Source of the DNA: Pisolithus tinctorius
Lineage: Eukaryota > Basidiomycota > Agaricomycetes > Boletales > Pisolithaceae
Assembly (NCBI GenBank): GCA_024663395.1
Contig: JANFAH010000008.1
Location: 2,232,001 to 2,296,000, forward strand
Reading direction: 5' to 3'
Length of the DNA: 64,000 bases
Shown: positions 1 through 10,706 of the stretch, piece by piece
How the letters are laid out: the number at the start of each line of letters is the position of its first letter
How positions within the stretch are numbered: position 1 is the first letter of the stretch
Position numbers and translations under genes: made by a program
Notes under the pieces: generated by a model
Seen by the model: only the letters and a program-made list of their open reading frames with translations
Database searches by the model: none
Told to the model about the DNA's origin: nothing

Positions 1-128
1 GTAAGCATTGGTGAGCATCTCACCATGTTTTATATGTGTTCCCAAGGACTACATCCCCAGCATATCACAAAGTTACATAATTGTCCCAATGAGCTCTCAT
101 TTTCATTTGGGTATTCTGTCATCAGTTT

Positions 129-2681
129 CTATCCAAACATTATGTAATATGACTCATCAGAGAGCCATGACCAGCCACTTTGATCTGTCCACCAACACTT
201 TGGACTCAATAATGATAGTTCACTCACTATACCATGATTAATGAAAAACATGAAAACATTGGGACAATTTTGTGAGCCACTGTAGATCCTTCCATCAAGA
301 TGGAGGAAGCCAGTGTCATCTACTGACCACCAGGGATCAGACATGTTGGACAGGTGGATTTGTGAGACCGGGTCATCCGGCAGTGTGGTCAGGATATCAT
401 TATGAAGTTTCTCTATATCCATTAGTGCAACTGCTCGTAAGACCAGGTACTCCAGGTAGGTTGCGTGAAGGGAGACCACTAGTTGCTCTTGGGTGAAGAC
501 CGGTCTCAGGTTTTGCAGGTTCACTCGGGCATAGCCGCTATCCCCCTCTTTGGGGTAGACATCCCATCGTCTAGTTAGGGCATTGGGCTTAGCCCCGAGC
601 TTACCGGGCCTGAACCTGATGATCATATTAAACTGAGAAAGGAATTCTGACCATTGAGCTTGGCGGTGGGTGAGTACTTTAGAGGTAGAGAAGTACTCGA
701 GGTTCTTATGGTTGGTAACAACATTGACCGGTGAGGCCAAGCCCTCAAGGTAATGGTGCCAGGTCTGGAATGCTTCAAAAATTGCAAGCAATTCCTTGTC
801 ATGGGTGTCATAATTCAATTCCGGGGCCATCAGAGTCCAGGAGTAAAAAGCGACTGGATGGATCTGGCCATCGCTGCAGGTGATAGATAGTATGCCGGTG
901 ATAGCATAGTCCAATGCATCAGTCTCAATGGTGATGGGGACCCTGGGGATGAAGTGAGTTAAGACTGGCACAGTAGTGAAGGCAGCCTTGAGGTTGTTGA
1001 ATGACTGGCGGCACTCCTCAGAGAAGTTCCAAGGAGCACCCTTGTGGGTGAGCCGGGTCAGTGGTACGACAATGTCTGAGTAGTTGAATATAAAACGACA
1101 GTAAAAGTTGGCAAAGCCGAGGAAGGATTGTATGTCTTTGACTTTGCGAGGCTCGGGCCAGTTGCAGATGGTCTGGACCTTTTCCTTGGACATCGTGAGG
1201 CCAGCAGGGGAAAGGTGGAATCCGAGGTATTCGACCGAGTCCAAGTGAAACTCACATTTCTCTGGCTTTGCATAAAGGTCATGAAGCCGAAGCCAGCAGA
1301 GCACCTCTCAGACATGCTGCTTGTGAGACTCTCTATCTCCAGAGTAGATTAGAATGTCATCAAGGTAGACAACTATGCAGACATCCAACATGTCCGTGAA
1401 AATGGTATTCACAAAGTGTTGGAACGTGGCCGGGGCATTGGTGAGGCTGAAAGGCATTACTAACCACTTGTAAGATCCATACCGAGTCCAGAATGTGGTC
1501 TTCCACTCATTGCCTGGGGCAATCCGGACGAGATGGTAGGCATGCCGGAGATCAATCTTAGTATAGATCTTGGCTCAGCTTGGTGAATCCAAGAGGTCGG
1601 AGATGAGCAGTAGTGGGTATCAGTCCTTCTTAGTGATTTTGTTGAGGCTGTGGAAGTCTACACAGAGCCAGAGGGAGCTGTCCTTCTTTTTGACAAAGAG
1701 GACCGGTGCAGCATAAGGGGAGGAAGTAGGCTGAATGAATCTGGTAGTAAGGTTTTCATTGATGAAAGTCCAGAGAGCTTGGAGCTCGACTGGAGACAGC
1801 AAGTAGATAGTGCCAAGAGGCAGGGTAGTTCCTTCTTCAAGCTCTATTTTCAGGTCGTACTCCCGGTGAGGCAGGAGTGCTGAGGCCTTGGCCTTGCTGA
1901 ATACATCAGCGAAGTTGTGGTACTCTTCCAGTACATTGGGTAAGGCCAGAGGAGAGGAAGCTGAGGCCAACCAGGCTTGGGCTGAGTCCGAGGGGCAGAG
2001 CTGAAGTTGGAATTGGACAGACCCTTCTAGTTTGCAGGCACGCACAAAAGCGGCTGCATTGATTAGAGAAACAAGAGGGGCCTTCAGGGGGGTGCGAGAT
2101 GGGGAGTCAGAGACCGGTACAGATGGCGCAAGGCTGGGTTGGTCACTAGGACCAGAGTCAGGGAGGCCGGTGGAGACCGGGCTTACAGGGGGTGTCAACA
2201 GGGTTGGCATTCCTTGTGCAGGAGTCCAGAATGTTAGACTACTCAGTACCCAGTCAATCAACGGATTGTAGCGGGTGAGCCAGTCATGTCCGAGGACTAT
2301 CTTACACTCAGAATCCAACAGGGCTAGATACAGGGTTACCAGGGTGACATCGCCAGACATGAAGCAGATGTTGACATCTACTGCTTGGGTTATGGTGAAG
2401 GTGGACGTTCCATCGAAAAGCTGGAGTCGGATTGGTGAGACTGAGTAAGGGGTAAACAAATGTTGATTAGCAAATTGATTATCTATGAAACAGTGCGTGG
2501 AACCAGAGTCCACTAAAGTACAAAGCCGAGGTAATTCTGGGTTTTCTATAGTGATATACAGGGTCAAAGAGTTTGGACTGGAAAGAGCAGACACATTGAG
2601 ACAAGCCTCCAAGTTTGCACAACCAGAGTCAATGCAGCTCCCGGATTGTGCAGAGTCCTGGGAGCTGCTACCTATTTTTTT
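129..2681 (-). pseudogene. pol of element 1 (PR-RT-RNase H), three in-frame TGA stops
   Basis: Aspartic protease motif LVDSGSTHCFID is near 2500. RT begins with SPYAAPVLFVKKKD (about 1690) and contains [10 protein letters not shown] and the catalytic [13 protein letters not shown] (about 1350). RNase H follows (ETDALDYAITGIL, HDKELLAI), then the linker towards integrase (DDTGFLHLDGRIY). The frame is stopped at about 1620 (after KKD), 1574 (after SPS) and 1313 (after KQHV). Each stop is TGA where gypsy elements have arginine. In RNase H the usual TDHK reads TNHK and the usual DALS reads NALT, so catalytic aspartates are lost. Those changes also fit CpG to CpA. The copy cannot be autonomous. 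Confidence 0.9.
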
Positions 2682-2682
2682 G
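2672..2682 (-). other. candidate -1 ribosomal frameshift site between gag and pol
   Basis: Gag ends ACA AAA AAA TAG. The heptamer A AAA AAA immediately before the stop fits the X-XXY-YYZ rule. A one-base backward slip leads directly into the open pol frame (ATA GGT AGC...), which continues through the protease. The heptamer and frame relation are seen directly; use as a recoding site is inferred, and no downstream pseudoknot was worked out. Confidence 0.5.
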
Positions 2683-4047
2683 TCTCGGGGGTAGAACCTG
2701 AGCCCGAGGCTGGTGTGGCCTCAGTGGTAGCCGCAGCACAAGCTTTGGCCTTTCTGGCTTTCTTGGGGCATTTGTCAGCAAAGTGACTGGACCCTCTGCA
2801 GAACATGCAGAGGTTTCTGTCTATGTGACACTTGCGTTCTTCGGGGGTAAGCTTTCCATCTTTGCCGAGTTTGCTAGGCTCGGGCTTGGACAAATTGCTG
2901 TTATTACTATTGCCCAGCTTCGATGAAGCTGGCTTGGGAGAAGATCCGGAGTTGTTGTTGCTACTGGTCTTGGATTTATCTTGACCAGTCTTGGGCTGGT
3001 TGTTGTTGCTGGAGCCTCTGGACTTGTTGTTACTAGAGTTGGATGAGCCTTGGTGTTACTCACCCGCTGGACCTCTTCCTTGTGCTCCCAATAGCGTGCA
3101 TCTATTTCTTGGGCAAGGTGGCAGAGCTCATGAAGTGTCCAGGGCTTGCCAACCTGACAGACCTCATCTTTGATTTGGTCTGGGAGTCCGGAGTAGAAGT
3201 GATGACGCAGCACACCATCTCCATAGCCTCAGACTTGCAAAGCAAGCTGATTAAAGTCTACTATGTACTTGTTAATGTGCTGATTATCTTTCATGTGTAA
3301 GTGATCAAGTTGGCTTTCAGTGTCAGCGACCGGGTCGTGGGGGCCGAAGGTGGTTTGCAACTCTAGGACAAACTCCCTCCAGGAGTCCATCCAGAGAGGC
3401 CGATCATTGGGGTCGTTGAGCCCGAGCAAGTCTGGCTCGAACCATTCAAGAGCCATACCTTTGAGGTACAACTGGGCGAAGATGACTTTGGCACAATCGG
3501 TCCTGAAAGCCCAAGGCCAGTCTTGGAAATTCAGCTCGCACTGAATAAAGAAAGCACAGAGCTTCTTGGGGTCGGTACCATCAAAGGTATCGGGCTTGCG
3601 CAACTTGGTCCTGCTTGAGGACTCAGGGCTAGTGCATGCATTGTGGGCCAGTAGCTTGATGGCCTTCGCAAGACTGTCAAAGACCGTGGCTGCAGGTTCG
3701 GTGTCCGGGTCTGGGAAGTCCAGTTCATCCTCCGGATTATCATCACCGGGCCCATTGCCACCGGGACCATTGCCAGGGTCATCATTATCTGGATTGTTAT
3801 CATCATCATCACCCAGCCCATCATCGCTGGGGTCACCTTCAGGGATGGGAGCAGTGGGGCAACGTGGTGTAGGAGTATTAGATGTCTGGGCTGAAAAGCC
3901 CCTGAAAGGACTGACAGGATCTGGGGAGCACCTAGTGGTGCCCAACGCAGCTAGTGCTGTTTCACGGCAGGTGCCACTGGCTGAGGCAGAGTTGGGGTTG
4001 GTGGCCGAGTGGCCACGGGGAGGTTGGAAATGAGTCTTGGTTGCCAT
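2672..4047 (-). pseudogene. gag of element 1, broken by one TGA and one frameshift
   Basis: Gag polyprotein: capsid-like core (DTFDGTDPKKLCAFFIQCEL, then LYLKGMALEWFEPDLL), a basic/Asn-rich linker, and a CCHC zinc knuckle CMFCRGSSHFADKC that would bind RNA in the particle. The N-terminal third is acidic (Asp/Gly/Pro-rich, around 3690-3830). A TGA at about 3229 interrupts the core after ALQV, where the sister copy at 4.6-5.5 kb reads on with Lys. A frameshift near 3050 is needed to join the core to the knuckle. The frame ends TKK-TAG at 2672, directly after a run of seven A, and pol follows in the -1 frame. Confidence 0.85.
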
Positions 4048-4085
4048 GATAAACTAGACCCACACAAGCGGCGAGTCTGAAATAC

Positions 4086-4609
4086 TGTCAAGTTCGGGAT
4101 GTCCGGGTTGAGTCTGGACCGGAGACCAAAGTGGGTGCAAGGCCGAGGGATTGGAGTCAGGGGTAAAGACAAAGGTACAGAAGGATGGACTGCTTGGACT
4201 TAGCGACTGAGGCTACAGCACTATTCCCTTGCGTGGGTCTCAGTCCGAGTCCAAGGCCGAGACGGAGTTATCAGAGTATACTTAGTTGATTTCAGACTAA
4301 GGAGTACAGGCCAAGTATCTATGAGTTTATATACTAGAAACAACTATAGTACGGAGACTGGTAATGCCGGTCTTGCAAAGATTGCTAAGCAGATTGGTAA
4401 GACGAGGATTAGTAACATATGACTAAGGCAACAGAGACTGGGACAGGTGGACCAGGGACAGGACTTGGCAGGACTTAACCAAAATGACATGCACTGCGAA
4501 GCAGTGCTTACCATGCTAGACCTACTGGGGACATGGGACTGGCGAGGCCGAGGCCAGACTGAGTGAGTGTGAGGCCGAGTCCGGCCGGGGTCAAGACATG
4601 ACTATGACA
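4086..4609 (-). repeat. 5' LTR of element 1 (family A)
   Basis: On the minus strand it starts TGTCATAGTCATG and ends CCGAACTTGACA, about 524 bp. A TATA-like stretch (AGTATATAAAC, near 4335) lies in the middle. The same sequence, diverged, recurs in plus orientation at 13175-13700 after a chromodomain fragment. That repeat, together with the gag start just downstream, defines it as an LTR. The sequence directly after the LTR (GTATTTCAGACTC) does not look like the usual initiator-Met primer site. Confidence 0.85.
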
Positions 4610-5526
4610 TTGTTCTTCATCCTGTGCTGGCATTCAGCAGAGGTGAGTTTGCCATCCTTGCCCAGAAGATGGGCAATATCAGACTTGGGCACATTGGACT
4701 TGGGCAGATCTTTCTGTTTGCCCTTGCCCTTGGCATCAGACTTTGGAGCGGAGGTGGCAGATGATGGTTTAGACTTGTTGTCAGAGTTGGAAGACTGCAA
4801 CTCGTCAGAGGTGGACTTGGCAGTGTGTGAGATTTCTGCTTTACATTCCCAGTAGTGCACATTGATAGTCTGGGCGAGTTCATGGAGTTGCACCAGAGTA
4901 GAAGGCTTTCTGATGCAAGTGATCTCATCCTTGATGCAGTCTGGAAGTCTGCTATAAAAGTGGTGGCAGAGTGCACTGACACTGTAGTCCTTGACCTGCA
5001 AAGCCTGGCAATTGAACTCCATGACATATTTGGTAATTCAAGAGCCATCTTTCATAGTGAGGTTCTCGAGTTGTTGGACAGCATCTGCTATGGCATCATG
5101 TGGTCCAAAATTAGTTGTGAGCTCTTGTAAGAACTTGTGATAGTCATCCATCCAGAGTGGGTGGTCATAATTGTTGGGGTTTAGCAGGTCTGGCTTGAAC
5201 CAAGCCAGGGCCATACCCTTAAGATAAGACTGAGCGAAGGTAACCTTTGCTCTGTTGGAGCAGAATGCATGGGGGCAGTCTTGGAAGTTCAACTTGCACT
5301 GCATGAGGAACTTGTGGAGTTTCTTAGGGTCAGAGCCATTGAAGGTGTCAGGCTTGCAGACTTTGGTTTTTGGAGCGGAGTCCCCAGTGCACAAACTAGA
5401 CCACACAAGCACATGGACAGCTCTAGCAAGAGCTACAAGGGGATCCTCTGGTGGCTCAGCTGGGTCTTCAGGGACATCCCCATCACTGCTGCCCCCACCA
5501 TCAGGATCACCATCAGGATAATACAA
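4610..5526 (-). pseudogene. gag of Ty3/gypsy element 2, truncated by element 1
   Basis: Homologous to the element 1 gag: DTFNGSDPKKLHKFLMQCKL, SYLKGMALAWFKPDLL, FGPHDAIADAVQQLENL, then CHHFYSRLPDCIKDE. An in-frame TGA at 5038 lies between MKDGS and ITKYV. The frame runs to GKDGKLTSAECQHRMKNN and breaks at 4609, one residue before the zinc knuckle would begin (element 1 reads HIDRNLCMFC at this place). The break is the insertion point of element 1. The remainder of element 2 must lie left of the window. The true start is probably a little upstream of 5526. Confidence 0.85.
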
Positions 5527-5784
5527 GGAGACGGAGTATGGAAGGTTGTTGGGTGGAGGTCAGAGTGACCAGCTTGTGAAGCGCTTTTGCCTTCAGCATG
5601 AGAGCAGCATCAAGCAGAGAATGATTGGAACTGTTCAATGATGGAAGGGAGTCAACATGGATTAGCTAGCACAGCAGCAAGGTTCTCAGTGACCTCCCTC
5701 TGGGATTGAGCTTGAGTTCTCATAACAGTGTAAGTTTTTTGGAAGACAGAAAACAAGATTGTACAAGTGTGAGTATGAATATAC
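5527..5784 (-). other. 5' leader of element 2
   Basis: Untranslated-looking stretch between the LTR end at 5785 and gag. The first bases after the LTR (GTATATTCATACTCACAC on the minus strand) resemble those after the element 1 LTR (GTATTTCAGACTCGCCGC). The two families therefore probably share a priming mechanism. Nothing else recognised. Confidence 0.5.
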
Positions 5785-6519
5785 TGTCAAGTCCAGGCCT
5801 ACTCTGACCAACTCCAATGCTAGACAAGGTCTGGAGAAAGGTTCAGAAGCAAGTCTGACACAAACAAACAGAACTCCGACTGGCAGAGAGGTGGCAGGAA
5901 TGAAGTCTGCTGAGACAAAGGCAGAGCGGAGTGAGGGCATCAGGTTTAGCTCATGCGCTACCCCCTTGCATGATCTCAGCCCTTGTATTTCAGAGGGAGA
6001 GTAAAGATGGAGAGTCAGAGATAACTCTGACAGGCAGAAGTCAGAGACAGAAGAAGTAGGAACTAAGTTGATATTCATACTGAGGAATGGCAGAGTATGA
6101 TACATGCTTTTATACTACTATGGAGGTACAGTAACTGGAATTGGAACTGACATACAGAGACCCAGAAATTTTCAAGTAAAAACTTCCTAGACAATGAATG
6201 AAGGGTAGATGGAGAACATACAAATGGGTAACATAGAACATCCAGAAAAGGAAACAGTCCAGGTGCTGGACCATGTGGTGCACACACTGCAGAGTACCTG
6301 ACTGTGCACTGTCAGGGAGAAGTCCAAAGGTAGTCACATGACCCCTCAGAGAACAGTCTGCTCGGTCTGGTAGGAGAGCAACACAAGTCTGACTGCAGTC
6401 GGAGTGGAGATGGTCTGTAACCGACAGAAGTTGGGTGGAGTTGGTGCAGAGTGAGTGAATGACTGGCAGAAGAGGGTGCAGAGTGAGTAAGGACTTAGAG
6501 TGAATGCACAGTTATGACA
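5785..6519 (-). repeat. 5' LTR of element 2
   Basis: On the minus strand it begins TGTCATAACTG and ends TTGACA, the same termini as the element 1 LTR, but it is about 735 bp long. A TATA-like AGTATAAAAGC lies near 6108. Its outer edge at 6519 abuts the FunK1 coding sequence, so it marks the insertion point of element 2 in that gene. Confidence 0.75.
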
Positions 6520-8337
6520 GAGGATCCAGATGAAAACATAGAACAGGGATTCAATATTGTCCACAAATGTATGGTATATAGTAGTAGGGTGATCAATGAA
6601 TATGCAGGTGAGAGAGGCACTTTTCCAGATTGATGGGACATTAGTCTTTCCACTTTTAGTGATGGCTTCCTTGAGTTGGCCAAGGATATTCACTGAAAGG
6701 AAGGGGACTGTCCCCTTTGCATACTATCAGCTTCAAGTTCCAAAATGTTTTGCATAGTACTTACTGTGCTGCCCAAGTCATATTCCCCCTGTAATGTGAC
6801 CCATACAGCAAATTCCCAGTCGAGGAGAAAGCTGCATGACCCATTTGCAAAGTCCTCAATCATTGTATTGTTGATGCTACAATCTTGATGGAGGACACCC
6901 CTCTCATGAGCCTGCTGTTGGACTGTTAAAGCAATTAGTATTGATTTTACAAGTGGAAGAGGATATGTACTTTTGTAAAATATCTCAGATGCATGAAACA
7001 AGTTCCTTTTTTGTCTTGAACATTACCATTGGCCTTGCACACAGCTTCATAGCCAATCACATGTGAGTTCTCCAAGACTTCATGCATGATTGCCACTTCT
7101 CATCATGATATCATTCAGTTTTGTTGACAATGCCTGGCTCAACCTTGATGACCCAGTAGTGTTGCAACTTGGGAACTCTGTTGATGTCCTGGACCAGCTT
7201 CATCATGTTGACTTCCTGCAGGGCTGTCCTCTGCTCCAACTCCTCCACCCAATAATCCTTGATGACATAGTATTCCCCATTGTAGCATGCAAGGTAACAA
7301 ACAGTGCCCCTTCCTAGAAAGCCTGTGCTTGAGAATAATACATTGAGCACCTTGTAGAAGGTCTTGTTTACTTGGATCCTCCTGATTGCTGGGATGTGTT
7401 TGGGTGATGCAAGAGTCAGGAGTGAGTTTGCACTGGGGAGGATGCCTGACTCCAAGTGAGGAGAAGGCATTGTAGGAGAGGGGAAAGGGGAGAGAGGTAT
7501 TGCAAGTGCTGTGCATTTGCAGCTGTGTGCAGGATGGGGGGATATCTCTATGGTTGAGTCAAAGCCAAGGGTTGAATGGGAGCTGAATGCAACAGCACAT
7601 ACAATGTGTATGAAGACTTCTGCATCAGTGTGGATATTGATAGAGGGTGAGATAGCACCACCAGAGTGGTCATAAAAGTGAAGTTGAAGAAGTTCACTAT
7701 TGGTAATTGATAATCCAGGGACGTAGTGCCTCCAGGGCTGGTCGATGAGGGTTAGATATGCCTTAGTGTCCATCATCTTCCCAAGGTGGGATGCTGGCTT
7801 GAAAGACTCCTTTGAGTACTTGGTGATGACTTTGGGACTTAACCACATAATCTTGTTGAGGGATACTGGGGTGTTATCAACAAGGATGAGGTCAGGCTTT
7901 TGGGAATAACCTGTAGAACCTTGCAAGCTAGATTTGAGAAACAGAGCAACTTGCTTTTCAAAGCAGAGCTTTTCTGATTCTACTGGCAGCTCTGAGGCAA
8001 GTGGCCCAGGTTGCTCAGGAGGTGATTCAGAGCCTGGGGGTGGACGAAGCTCCCAGTTCCAGTGCTTTCTGTTGTTGTTGTATAGGCTGACCAGGCTGTC
8101 CTCTGACAGGCCACCCTGGTTGAAGGAGGCAGAATAGCTATGGACACATGTGGGAATTATTTTCAGAGGGACAACCAGGGACCTGGGAGCTATGGAGATG
8201 AATGTATCTCTGAAGGACTCAAAGATAATATTTGTAACATAACCAAGGCTATGAGGAGAACTAACTTGTATCTGTGGTTCATGGATGATGGTGCCCTCAA
8301 GTTCTGAAGCAGTGAACTTGTCCATAACATGAACCAT
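6520..8337 (-). pseudogene. FunK1-type fungal protein kinase, interrupted and truncated
   Basis: FunK1 is a kinase family expanded in agaricomycetes. The N-terminal region has the family pattern YVPGLSITNSELLQLHFYDH followed by HTDAEVFIHIVCAVAF and LGFDSTIE (about 7730-7550). Then come a glycine-loop-like GRGTVCYLACYNGEY with VIKDYW, the catalytic-loop-like GVLHQDCSINNTMI (6900; HRD replaced by HQD) and LLDWEFA in DFG position. The last part is FVDNIESLFYVFIWILC, which ends against the LTR at 6519. Stops near 7111 and 7045 and between 7001 and 6690 break the frame. CpG is nearly absent across the gene. The missing C-terminal end was probably displaced beyond the nested retroelements. Confidence 0.8.
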
Positions 8338-8559
8338 GTGGCCATGTTTGGGCAGGGGGAGAGAACTGATCAGCTTGTAGGTACCATCTATTGTTCAATA
8401 TCTGTTTTTGTTCAAGCCTTTGGACATTTCTGAGGGTTGTTGACAAGTAGGGTCACACATTCGAAAATGGTGCCACCACTCAAAATACTGATGCATTTCA
8501 ACATTAACATGTAATAAGCTCTGGTATACAGTAAGGTAACATGTATGTTGACTAGATGG

Positions 8560-9010
8560 GAGGAGAGTCTGAACGACTTAGGGCAAAGTACATATTTTTG
8601 TTGAAGTATTTGTTGAGATAGAATTCAGTACAATGCTTGAAGGAGTTGTATGCCATCAATCGATTATCTGCAGTTTGCCCAAAGTGAGGTATGAGATGTG
8701 TGAACACCTGGACCTGACTGAGCAGGATGACATTGCCAAGACATTAGCCATTCACTCTCTTTGCACACATAAGGATATGTAGGTGTGTCACATCTTCAGC
8801 TGCTATGTCAAAATGTTGTACATAGACCAAAAAGTGGTCTGTCCATGACCATCTTACCCCCCTCTTGCCAAAAGGATGCATCAGGAGATGGAGCTGGCCA
8901 ACAACATGACCTAAGATACTCTTGTGAGTGACACAGAAAAGTAGTGTGGACCACAAACCTTTCAGGCCACTCTCCAGCCATTTGAAATGGGGGTCCACAT
9001 TGATGATAGC
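8560..9010 (-). mobile_element. relic of a Plavaka-like DNA transposase (C-terminal part)
   Basis: Broken minus-strand frames give FDIAAEDVTHLHILMCAKR, then LSQVQVFTHLIPHFG, NRLMAYNSFKHCTEFYLN and KYFNKNMYFAL. This succession (order of regions, ...NSxxxxxEFYLNKYFxKExYFAL ending) is what I recall of the C-terminal end of Plavaka/KDZ-like transposases, which are abundant in agaricomycetes. It needs frameshifts, shows no DDE motif and is CpG-poor, so it is a dead fragment. Family assignment is from memory of the pattern. Confidence 0.45.
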
Positions 9011-9244
9011 TCATCATAGCAGCCAAGGGTCCAGGTCTTGCAAGGTGGAGAACAGAAGGGAGTCTGGGCAGGGAGGATGTCTGTGATATCATGTATTGCT
9101 GTGTTCTGCAGTCACACCTTGTACCAAACATGCAGATCAGTAAACAGTAGGGTTGAAGAGCTTGATCCCCAATGTTGCCCACTTATAGTGTGCACAGAGT
9201 TTGGTCTATACACCTTCTCATGAGTTAGAAAATTGGAAAGGGCA

Positions 9245-9967
9245 GTGAGTCAAAGTGTGGTTCAGTGGTGGAAACCAACCAAAACCAACACAAAAGACAA
9301 TAAGAGCAAGTGGTGGTGTGCCTATGCAGTACCTAGATGGTAGAACCTTTGATTTGGGAGGGTTTTTGCAAGCTACAACACTCAAAGATGAGTGCTGAGG
9401 GTTGGGGGTGCTCCTGACAAAGAGGGAGCAAGAATGCAAGAGGATGCAATGGGGTAGACTGCTGTCAGCCTACAGAAGGTTGGATGAATACTTAATTTGA
9501 TGCTCTGAGCTGCACTGATCTCAGGGAGGACTTGGAGTGAAGTATATCAATAATAAATGATGATAAGCAAAGTAGATGATAGTTAGACCCTTAATAAAGT
9601 CTCAACTATCAAAGCTGCTGAATGAATTACTGAGAGATGATAAATTGTGAGCAAGAGGGGCTCTCTGATGTCTTCTTCTTATTCAACTATCTAAGTACAG
9701 TGATTTATATACAGTACAGGGGTGTTGCCTATGGAAAACAAGGTGCAAACACTTGGTAAGTGATTGGTAAGTGATAAGTAAGTAATGTAAGCAGTGGGTA
9801 ATCATCTTAGAAAGCATTGGTAAGCATTGGTAAGGATAAGTAAGCCAAAAAGTGAAGAATTGGTAAGCAAGGTCAAAAGATTGGTTGTAAGTATTGGCAA
9901 CAGGTGAGTCAAAGACAGTCAGAATGTCAAAGTATGAGTCAAGTAATGTCAGAAACTGGGAAAGCAC
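9245..9967 (-). repeat. LTR family B, copy B2 (tandem to B1)
   Basis: Shares the whole B-LTR layout: short TTACCAATGCTTACC-type repeats, a TATA box (GTATATAAATC, near 9700), and the end GGTTTTGGTTGGTTT...CACTTTGACTCA. It starts directly after the end of copy B1 and lacks about the first ten bases of the LTR. At 9245 and below, a few bases again resemble an LTR start, so a third truncated unit is possible. Confidence 0.7.
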
Positions 9968-10706
9968 TGTGAGTCAAAGTGTGGAAAGGTGGTATAAACC
10001 AACCAAAACCAACACCAAAGACAAATAATGGGCAAGTGGTGGTTTGCCTCCACAGAACCTGGAGTGCAGAAAAAATCTAAATGTGGGGGGGGGGACTTCA
10101 AGTGGAGTGCTCCTGGCACAAGTTGACAATGAGTTATGCAGGAGAAGACAAGTGAGTGATGACTGGATGGGGGATGCTGAACAGGGTAAAGGTGTTCAGC
10201 CAAAAGTACTCTGGAGTAATGGACTTTGATAGGACAAGTTATGCAGGAGTGAATGGATGACTAAGCAAACTTGCTGACTAAGTGTGGATGAAGCTTCAGA
10301 TAAAGGATGGAGGCAGATAGACCCCTTTGTGGAGCCTCAACTACCAATGATATGAATGAAGACAGATGGACTCTTCCAAATGAGCCTCAACTGTTGATGA
10401 CAAGTTATGCACTGAACTGACTGCTGAGTGAATGGCTTCTGGTTCACTTGGGGATTGCTTGGGGGTTGTAGCTAAGTACATGGGGGTTTATATACTGTGG
10501 GGGGAGCACAGCTTGTGACAAACAAGGCACAAACACTTGGTAAGTAATGAGTAAGGACTGAGTAATCATGATGAGTAAGTGAGAAATGAAAAGTAAGCAA
10601 GCAAAGAAGATTGGTAAGTATTGGTAATGAACAAGTCAAGGACAGTCAAAATATCACAGAATGAGTCAAATAAAGTCAGAAACTGAGTAAGTGCACTGAT
10701 ATCACA
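9968..10706 (-). repeat. LTR family B, copy B1
   Basis: On the minus strand it starts TGTGATATCAGTGCACTTA at 10706 and ends TTTGACTCACA at 9968, about 739 bp, with GTATATAAACCCCC as TATA region near 10495. The start and end match copy B3 on the opposite strand (14681-15395). Upstream (10707-11560) lies the 3' end of the element's internal region, so B1 is a 3' LTR. Confidence 0.75.

Larger units (their letters stand above)
1..4609 (-). mobile_element. Ty3/gypsy LTR retrotransposon, element 1 (3' end off window)
   Basis: The minus strand carries, in order, an LTR (4609-4086), gag with a zinc knuckle, protease, reverse transcriptase and RNase H, and the start of the integrase linker. The rest of integrase and the 3' LTR lie left of the window. 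The order PR-RT-RH-INT places it in Ty3/gypsy. It is inserted into the gag of a related element, whose reading frame stops exactly where this LTR begins (TGTCATA at 4609). It still contains many CpGs, unlike the sequence to its right, so it is the youngest layer of the nest. Several in-frame TGA codons and at least one frameshift make this copy defective. Confidence 0.9.

Noticed and set aside
3566..4033. 155-codon plus-strand Ser/Gly/Pro-rich ORF
   Set aside because: Antisense of the acidic N-terminal part of the element 1 gag.
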